From: Tubiluchus corallicola
Taxonomy: Eukaryota > Priapulida > Priapulimorpha > Priapulimorphida > Tubiluchidae
DNA length: 64,000 nucleotides
Assembly (NCBI GenBank): GCA_030141605.1
Contig: JAQGDQ010000523.1
Span: 1-64,000 of the forward strand
Reading direction: 5' to 3'
Shown one piece after another: positions 56,801 through 64,000 of this stretch. The position numbers and the translations under genes were made by a program. Position 1 is the stretch's first letter, and every line of letters begins with the position of its first letter. The notes under the pieces were generated by a model. It worked only from the letters and a program-made list of their open reading frames with translations, had not been told where the DNA came from and searched no databases.

Positions 56801-58570
56801 AAACGTTAGCTTAAAAAACTACATGTAATGGCCTACATAATTAATTTATTAGTGGGGCCATTTTGGTAGTCACTACCAACTTGCAGCTTGAACTAAGTTC
56901 ATTTTACTTTTGAAAAACTTGGAATTTAGACAAGTTCGTTCTAGTGAAACTTGCCCAACACTAAAAAGTATGTACAATTATTTATAATCGTGCAGCATTT
57001 ATTCTCATTTAGCTATTAAAACATACTTTACCTACCATAGAAGGCAATTGCATTGGTTTCAAAAAGACAAGCACCATTAGATGCTTCAAATGCTGGAACC
57101 TAAAACAACAAAATTTCTATCCTAGTCACCACTCAACAATATCATCTAAGATATTTTTTAAAACTTAAAATTAAAAATAATTTATTCATTTAACACGTAT
57201 CATAATCACATTAACTGACACACAAATTTGTATTTCAAAGGGATCATTGTTGTTAAAGCAAAAATTATGCAGGGAGATCTAAAAAAACAGTGGCTTATGA
57301 TAGGCCATCTACAAGTATTTTTCTAATAATTTTACAAAACAGATTTCCCAGATAAAATATAAAAACACAGTTAATAAATTTTGGGTTTTAAATCTCATCT
57401 TGGTTGTAGGCATTAACACAACAATAAAAATACCATAGTCACAGTTAGTAATGTACTACTGATCAGTAGCAAAATTTAGTAACAAAGGGACTGCCTAGAT
57501 CTCTAATACATGGCACATCAGATGGAACAGTGGTGTGCAACTGTCCCAAGTCAGCCAAGTATTCAGTGCATTGCACATGATAAAGCAAGAACTCATGTAT
57601 GAAATATGAACTAAATCCAGCAGCCAACAGATGAAAATCTTGGGACTCTCAGCATTTCGATTTCCAATGACTTGAAATGGAATAAGCGCATAATTAAATA
57701 GAAAAATCTGGAAATAGTGTCGTTCGAAATGAACTGTCGTTTCGAGATCATTTAAAACTCTAACGCAACCCAAACTGAATATGAGGCAATAATTTGCTCA
57801 CCAAGATATGTCACTCTTAGAAATCAATTCTAAATTCAAAAGTGGTGCCTCAATCCACATTACAAATAACTGAAGACAGAAGAGAGGACGTTACGGTTCT
57901 ATACTTGAGACGTGAGATAACTGACGATATATGACTTACCACAGAGGCAAGTTGGGCTATTATGGTCAGCGAATTGGTCGCCAATATTATTCGTTATCTT
58001 ATATTTTAGTGTTTAGAAGCTCAGCGCTATTGCAGTCTTTAAACTAAGGCGCACCTCCTAGTCCTAGTCTTTAAACTAAAGTTTTGTAGACTAAAGAGCT
58101 TCGATTATTTTTACGGAAGGGTTTTGCACTAACGGCATTTTGACATCATTAGTTCCGATGTGACTTATTTATCATAATTACGTTTAACGTTAATCATAAA
58201 ATTAAAAAGGAAACAAAAATGTTGATGTGTAAATTGCAAAACAAACCTTGCACAAGGGAAACTTCTCTCGAAACGAATCAGTTTTATTCGTCTCGCCTAA
58301 TTTAAAATCCTGAGCAATTTGTACATCAGCACCACTGTACTGTGCTGCAATCAGTACTTTAAAAGCTCGGAAGCTTCCTGCATACGTGTACAGCGTCTGA
58401 AATTATAAAACCGCTAACATTAATCAAAGCGTACAAAATAATAAAATTACAAAATGTGCACAACTAATTTGCGATAGAAAGCAAGCAGTTTCCTGTGCTT
58501 TCACGAAAGATTAACAAGTATTCATTAGATTTCAGATATGAAAATTAAAATTACATACGCCGGCAGCCAT
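50826..58570 (-). CDS. EEF1G: Translation elongation factor eEF1 subunit gamma
   Basis: Ten exons join in phase on the complement: 58570-58559, 58396-58247, 57099-57036, 56328-56186, 55294-55021, 54526-54471, 53324-53167, 51896-51724, 51367-51243 and 50978-50826 (435 aa; human is 437). The N-terminus starts '[20 protein letters not shown]', a GST-N fold, followed by a GST-C half with '[20 protein letters not shown]'. A Lys/Glu-rich linker (exons 6-7) precedes the conserved C-terminal domain: '[20 protein letters not shown]', '[20 protein letters not shown]', '[17 protein letters not shown]', ending '[11 protein letters not shown]'. The protein scaffolds the eEF1B nucleotide-exchange complex that recharges eEF1A with GTP. 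All expected segments are present and no break was found. Exon 1 encodes only four residues. Confidence 0.97.
51990..52560. repeat. Interspersed element with recurring TAACTCAAA motifs
   Basis: At least six copies of 'taactcaaa' or 'taactcag' cluster near the two ends and middle of this block in the intron between exons 7 and 8 of EEF1G, in the same orientation. Similar motif clusters occur in pogo/Tigger-related elements of other animals, but I could not define terminal inverted repeats. A C12 run lies inside at 52,283-52,294. Confidence 0.45.
54301..54380 (+). mobile_element. Possible L2-type LINE/SINE 3' tail
   Basis: 'gatgcgctatataaatgata' followed by a TTATTATTAG run is the kind of 3' end shared by many L2-clade LINEs and their SINEs. 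Only about 80 bases are recognisable, in an intron of EEF1G. Confidence 0.4.
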
Positions 58571-58680
58571 GACTAAACCCAAAAAGGAAGAATTTTAGAT
58601 CGCTGAAAAGACAACTGCAGTAACATTACAGTCTGCAAAAACTGGCGCGGTATCCAACTACACAGCTTTTGCGCTATTGG
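58571..58680 (-). promoter_or_regulatory. EEF1G proximal promoter with CCAAT box and possible TOP start
   Basis: On the minus strand a CCAAT box lies at 58,680-58,676, and a pyrimidine tract 'CTTTTCAGCG' at 58,610-58,601, 40 bases before the ATG. Vertebrate eEF1G mRNA is a TOP mRNA starting with C plus pyrimidines, so this tract is a reasonable candidate cap site. Confidence 0.45.
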
Positions 58681-59019
58681 CTACGCCGTTGGTACATTTC
58701 TTTTTTCAGAGGGGTGTGCTATTATAAAAACGAACCAAGCTGCATTACACATTTAACACAAATACTAACTGCTTCGTAACACGCAAACTCAGAATGAAGC
58801 CTATTTTATTTTTTAACACAAAGTTTTGTCACTACATTGCGTCATGCACTATTTTCTACTAGTAATTGCGTTCACCCCTATTTTGAAGACAAAATTCATT
58901 TAACCTTCTCTAGTTACCAAAAAGCCCGGATGTGAAGTATTCGCGGAGAGGAAACATTTCTACAGTCGTAGTATTCTGTAATAATAATTATTTTAGTGTA
59001 GTGGCAAAATTTTATCAAA

Positions 59020-59022
59020 ATG
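59020..59022 (+). other. Possible first coding exon end (ATG|gt) of an unseen gene
   Basis: 'tttatcaaaATGgtaagatt' puts a start codon in good context directly against a strong splice donor, a pattern seen in some ribosomal-protein and housekeeping genes. It lies about 450 bases from the EEF1G start on the opposite strand. I found no matching downstream exon in the window, so this may be chance. Confidence 0.2.
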
Positions 59023-59384
59023 GTAAGATTTTCAGTTACGATTGAGTGCTTATGATCATATCCTAATATTTAATTTGTTTCTATGCTCATCTGTACTTTT
59101 TATCTTACACTTGTGTGTTGGTACCTAGGACTAGTAGTGGTAAATACAGTGTTGACTGAGTTACAGAATACAGAGATGCACTCTCAACAGTGAGTCCGTG
59201 ATAAGCATTAATCTAACAACTGCCAGCTTAACCTTTGTTGCCTTTCCGTTCTGTCTACTAGGGAGTATGTGATTTTTCGCCTTGGCTTCTACAGTGGCCC
59301 GGATTTGAAAAATTGTTAGAACTGCGGCTGTAAAAATTATATATGTCATGAACATTTGCAGTTTAGGTGTAGTTAGGCAAATAG

Positions 59385-60326
59385 GGCGCTATTACACTTT
59401 TGCACCGCCTAGTTTTTTTCTAGCCTATTGGTTGTTTTCACGCCTGCAGGCCAGAAAGCAGACCAACAGGCGTAATATACACCATATTCCCATAATATTA
59501 TTGGTTTTTAGACCTTACAATTCCAGATTAAAATCATACATTACTTACCGTCACCATCACGCAAAAAGCTCCACGTGAATAACTGTGTTTACACCTCTAA
59601 TGCGCAATCGCTCTCGCGCAGTGACGATGTGGCCCTTTACATGTATTTTTAGTTTCTTCGCATAATTTATGATTATTAGGGTTGCAGCCACGGGAGTTTG
59701 TATCGTATCGCGGGTGGGCCTGGAACGGAACACTCACAATAAGTGAGGGAACACTGTATATAATAATTAATTACAAGCATACATATCTGTTTTTCATGTA
59801 TATTAAGTTGTTAGCTGGTCAACTTGTAACAAAAAATAAATTGCTTTCAATATTAAAAATATGTATGTTTATTTTTATTGTATTTTCCGGCTATTTTTTA
59901 TTAAACTTACTAAGTGACATCATCACTACCTATCAAATCGTCACTATCATCACTGCCATCGGTCGTAATGTAGTATTATTACTATTAGATTATAAAAAAA
60001 GTAAAGGTTTTTTCGTTATTTCGTAAATGCGGTCAAGATGAAAGTGTGTCACGTGCCTTTTAAGCTAGGCCCTGATAATGCATAAACTACTACGAAATTC
60101 GTCACGTGACTACACACACAAACAAGATGGCAATACGAACTGTATAGGTGTAGAACTGTGAATACAACGTAATTATTGGTAATTATACCTAAATATATGA
60201 TTAAATTACCACGAGATTAGCGGAAACATTCACTGATGACGTGAGAATAATAGAATAATGACCTACGAGCCTAGAAACGAGTAATAACCTAGAAAAAACT
60301 AGGCGGTGCGAAAGTGTAATAGCGCC
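59385..60326. mobile_element. 942-bp DNA element with ~40-bp terminal inverted repeats
   Basis: The left end ('ggcgctattacacttttgca') and the reverse complement of the right end ('ggcgctattacactttcgca') match over about 40 bases with one substitution and one indel. Internal open frames (for example 59,682-60,026) show no transposase motifs, so it is non-autonomous. The flanks show no obvious target duplication, and the superfamily is unassigned. An inner piece near 59,690-59,760 ('gtgagggaacactgtatata') looks like part of another MITE. Confidence 0.75.
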
Positions 60327-60440
60327 AGCAATTTGTGCCCAAATTATGTAAGAGTCTCTGTTATATTTGGTCTTTTTTTGTTATTAATTCTTTATTTGTC
60401 ATTAAAATGGTTCACTCATTATAATAAAATTGAGTAAGCC

Positions 60441-61400
60441 TCAGCGTAATGTTAAGATAACGACACTGTTCAAGACAAATGCCGTGCTTAATGCCATCTT
60501 GTTGTGTATTTGATGAAACTGTTCATCCCAAGTGAGTTTATTAACGACAGTAATGCCTAAAAATTTTACATTTTTTGCTTGTTCTATGGAACAGTCGCCT
60601 ACTTTTAGTGTTGCATTAGAATATATAATGTCATTTGATTTGGGTGATGTTACCATAAATTCTGTCTTATCATCATTCATTTTTAAACCAAAATAGTTAA
60701 ATGCTGCATTTATATTTGTTATGTCTTTTTCTAGATTATTTTTTGATGTTAGAAAGTCTGCGTGTGCTGTATAGATAGTTGTGTCATCGTCATATTGTGT
60801 TAAGTCTGAATTATGTAAAACTAAATGAATTTTATTAACGTGTAAACAAAAGAGTAAAGGACCTAATATCGTACCTTGCGGGATGCCTCTCTGTGGTGTG
60901 TCCAATGTTGAAAAAGTGTGTTTGTTCAGCTTGACTCTTTGTTTTCTAGTGTGTAGGTAATTATGAATTAGTTTGAGAGAAGTATAATCAAATCCTAGTT
61001 GGCGTAAGGTGTCTAGTAGTAAATTGTGATCGAGGCTGTCAAAAGCTTTACTTAGATGGAAAAATACTGCTGTTATATATTTATTTTTATTTAAGTTGTA
61101 ACGCCACTTGATTTTCAGTGGCACCAATTATTGCGTCTATTGTAGAATGTAGTATTCTAAAACCGAATTGATGATTTGATAGTATCACTATTTTCAATGT
61201 AATGGTTTATTTGGTTATAAATAACTCTTTCAAATACTTAGGCTAGTACATGCACTACTGAAATTGGTCTGTAGTTTTAGCGTCATCTTTAGCATCTTTC
61301 TTGTGTATTGGAGTCATGTTTGCTTGTTTACACACTGCTGGAAATTCTGAGCGCATTAAGACTTGGTTTCTGATATATGTTAGATGAGGAGCAATGAATC
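60441..61400 (-). mobile_element. Non-LTR retrotransposon RT fragment (CR1/L2-like), decayed
   Basis: Reading 61,127-60,441 on the minus strand gives RT core motifs: 'FFHLSKAFDSLDHNLLLDTL', 'GIPQGTILGPLLFCL', 'YFGLKMNDDKTEFMV' and 'KFLGITVVNKLTWDEQF'. The catalytic motif reads YDDD where YADD is usual. Further upstream, up to about 61,400, shifted frames give 'SEFPAVCKQANMTPIHKKD' and 'PISVVHVLA', so frameshifts separate the N-terminal RT part from the core. It is an inactive copy with no 3' UTR or tail defined. Confidence 0.88.
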
Positions 61401-61479
61401 TTTAGATCTTTGTATACTTTTCAAATTTACCTTTCAAAGATAATAACTCAGCTGTCCACATGGCTTTGATGCCGAGCCC

Positions 61480-61790
61480 TCAATTTGCTCGTAATGCACT
61501 AATCACATCTCCTGGCAAGGCATTCCAGCAGGGAATAATTCTTTCAATGAAAAAGTGACTACTTACGTTAATACAATAGAAACTTTGGAACAGTTTCATC
61601 GAATGTCTACTTAGATCATAGTGGCAATGAGTTGGAAAGAAGAAGACAGCTTTACTCAAGATGATCAACTCGTTCAAAATTTTGAAACAATGAATAAGAT
61701 CTATAGTTTTGCATCTCTGATAGAGTGGGGTAATGTCTTCAGCTTGTTCGCAGTCATAACTCAAAGGCAACGACTCTGAAACTTTTTAAG
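61480..61790 (-). mobile_element. Second LINE fragment: RT C-terminal end
   Basis: The minus strand gives 'CKTIDLIHCFKILNELI', 'RHSMKLFQSFYCINVSSHFF' and 'IIPCWNALPGDVISA', the typical end of a CR1/Jockey-type ORF2. It lies on the 5' side of the RT core fragment at 60,441-61,400, the wrong order for one element. It must come from a separate insertion or a rearrangement. Confidence 0.75.
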
Positions 61791-61998
61791 TCCAAGTAAA
61801 TGTGAGATTTCTCAATTCTATACTCCGAAAGGTTCAATAATCAATTTCCACATTGCAAGATGTTCCTTCAGGAATGAACTTAGTATCTCATGACAAAGCA
61901 ACTCTGTTTGGTACACCTTTGGGCGATCATGCCATTTTGCCTGTTTAGGGAAAAAATTTAGATCAATTAATGCTTTTTCATTCTTCGGCACATGCTGC

Positions 61999-62925
61999 AT
62001 GAACGTACTTCAACATTGTTTCTCGTTTCCAAAATTGGTCCATATGTTGAGATCTAAATCCGTTTTCCAAACTACATTTAGCCAATATGACTCTGTTCTT
62101 TGTGAAACTCTTCAGATTATACTAAACATACATAATTTATGTCTGATTCAGTTGGTGACAAGCTTCCTTGGCAGTTTCCAAAGGAGGACTTGGTATAAGA
62201 AGTACCACTCAGCTATCTCTCCCAGCCTTTCTGGCATCATCTAGTGGTTCTGCTTCTTTAGTACACAAAATCCTTTCCAGAGTTCCCACTGCTAGCTCTT
62301 ATGCTGCTTTAGATTTAGCAAAATCGATCTGGTTGGAAAAGTTGAAGCATTTGTAACAACCTTACCTGGTACATCTTCCCAAAAATTTTGGGATAAATCT
62401 CTAATCGAAGCATCATTTGATAGTTTGTTTGCCAGGATTTCTGAGGTTGATAAAGCACTGCTATTGCCAATGGCTTCTAGACATGCTGGTGCATGGCCTG
62501 ATTCTAAGTTGTTTAAAAAGCAGTGGTCGGTTTTTGAAATATCAGGCTGCCAATGATTTGATATGTTGTGCTTTAACTTCTCCTCATGTTGCTTCTGTGT
62601 TAGAGCCCACAAGGTTTGCCTAGGTCAGATGGCAAAAGGCCTGTCCAAATGCCTTTTATTCCTTGGACCAAACGTCGTTCACTTTTTTGGGATTTTGCTT
62701 GTGTGGATACATTGAAATCTTCAAATTTTGCTGTTTCAGCTGGTTCTCTAGGTTATGCGGAAATTAGGAAGTGGGAAATGGGAGATTAGGTCAACAAGTT
62801 TTTTTATTTCAAGGTTTATCCATTGCTTTACAAAGAGGTAATGCGATAAGCATCATGAGAACAATCCCTCCATCTGAAAGACTTGAAGAGGTTATGACCT
62901 CCTTCAAGTCTTAATACCGTCTCTT
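61999..62925 (+). mobile_element. Plus-strand retroelement C-terminal fragment, decayed
   Basis: In changing frames the plus strand gives 'HCFSFPKLVHMLRSKSVF', 'AVSKGGLGIRSTTQLSLPAF', 'PMASRHAGAWPDSKLFKK', 'FWDFACVDTLKSSNFAVS' and 'LSIALQRGNAISIM'. These follow the order of the C-terminal part of a widespread invertebrate RT protein family that carries 'GGLGIRS..LALPAFL' and 'IQRGNA'. Stops and frameshifts make it a pseudogene. Confidence 0.75.
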
Positions 62926-64000
62926 TCTTTTGGGAGCAATCTGAAAATTGTAAGCTGAAAGGTTTAAATAGTTAACTGTACTATTGTAACTTTAAATGAA
63001 TGTATGATGATTGCTAATCATTGCTTTTGAATACTGTTTATTTTACCTAGTGTAGAGTGAATATGGTTATTAGCATTTCAAGATGTCTATGATTTGTATG
63101 TAAACCTAGTATAATATTTAATATACAGTCAATTTGTGATATTTTTGCATTGATTAATGGCAGTTGTATCTCACCAGCTCTGCACCTGTAAATTTCGGTA
63201 ATTGTTTGATTTTTTATGTGAATCGAAGCTGTTTTAACATTAAAATTACGTTACATTATTTGCCATCTCAAAGTTGAAAGATAGTAGCAAGCAAAATATC
63301 TTGATTGTTAAAATTTTTTAACATAATATCTCTGTTTTGCCTAACACAAATTTAGCATGTACACATTAAGGTAGCAGTAATGTCTAACCATCATTTAGTA
63401 ACCTTTAACTTATTTCCTGTGATGTGTCACTAAAGTTTGCTTAAGTTTTCTCTAATCTGCTCCCAGAGCTTTCAAGACAATGATGTGTGATGTCGACCTA
63501 CATCTAGATCTGTGTGCAAAATTTTTGAGAGGAAGTTGAAAACTAAAAATGTGTGGTTCACTGCATATGTCTGTTAGCTATGGTTCCATAGTGATACATA
63601 ATTTGAATTTCTTCATGTGGTAAATTCATTGAGTTAAATTATGTCATGAATGTACAAGGTTGTACGAAGCTGATTGCTAACATGGTGTGGACTATTAGTA
63701 AATTGATAATAATGCATGCATAATGCTAATATAAAAGATATTTAAATATCAATTAATGTTAAAGGTGGTATGCACTGCTATTCTAATATATGAAAATATT
63801 TTATAATATATTAAAATGTATAATGAGTTACTACTGAGTAATTGTTTATGGTTAAACTTTACAGCTCGCTTTTTGTTTACATTTAAATGATGAACAGATA
63901 TTCTATTTTATTTTCAGAATTGTTTTTATAGCAGATAGCATCATTAGATGAAAATAACCAAGTTGATATTTCAATTTGTTATTTTCATCTTATGTGTGTA
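62926..64000. other. Right-edge flank, no gene seen
   Basis: AT-rich sequence without a supported exon, repeat unit or RNA gene. An acceptor-like 'attttcag' near 63,917 is not followed by recognisable coding sequence. Confidence 0.4.

Overview
The window is AT-rich animal nuclear DNA: spliced genes with GT-AG introns, a (TG)n microsatellite, a 5S-rRNA-headed SINE and pieces of several LINE and DNA transposon families. The protein sequences (a complete eEF1G, a MANSC/LDLa receptor, a PP1 inhibitor) and the Gly/Tyr-rich secreted protein suggest an invertebrate, most likely a lophotrochozoan such as a mollusc, annelid or brachiopod. The phylum is inference. Exon joins were made by eye from splice sites and reading phase.

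Left arm (1-18,441, + strand). A 5S-derived SINE at 413-1008 is followed by the last three visible exons of a large PDZ protein with long Ser/Lys/Glu-rich disordered sequence (1520-9200); its 5' end lies outside the window. Next is a complete seven-exon PLEKHB/evectin-like gene (13,309-18,441), a PH-domain membrane-trafficking protein with an unusual Gly/Trp/His and Gly/Met/Asp-rich C-terminus. An intron of this gene carries a dispersed repeat interrupted by a 502-bp TA-flanked MITE. A second, uninterrupted copy of the repeat lies 14 kb away.

Middle (24,232-48,587). A ten-exon LRP11-like type I membrane receptor on the minus strand (signal peptide, MANSC, Thr-rich linker, LDLa, long Tyr/Gln-rich stalk, TM) runs head-to-head with a four-exon PPP1R14 (PHI-1/CPI-17 family) gene on the plus strand; 490 bp separate the start codons. 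The 11.6-kb first intron of PPP1R14 contains a complete opposite-strand gene for a secreted, repetitive Gly/Tyr-rich protein with its own TATA promoter and non-coding first exon. It resembles shell-matrix or other extracellular structural proteins and is the most novel-looking gene here.

Right arm (50,826-64,000). A complete ten-exon eEF1G gene on the minus strand (435 aa) is followed by a transposon-rich tail: a 942-bp element with about 40-bp terminal inverted repeats, two minus-strand LINE reverse-transcriptase fragments and one plus-strand LINE C-terminal fragment, all decayed.

The genes do not form a pathway. The shared promoter, the nested gene and the interspersed-element history are the main architectural features.
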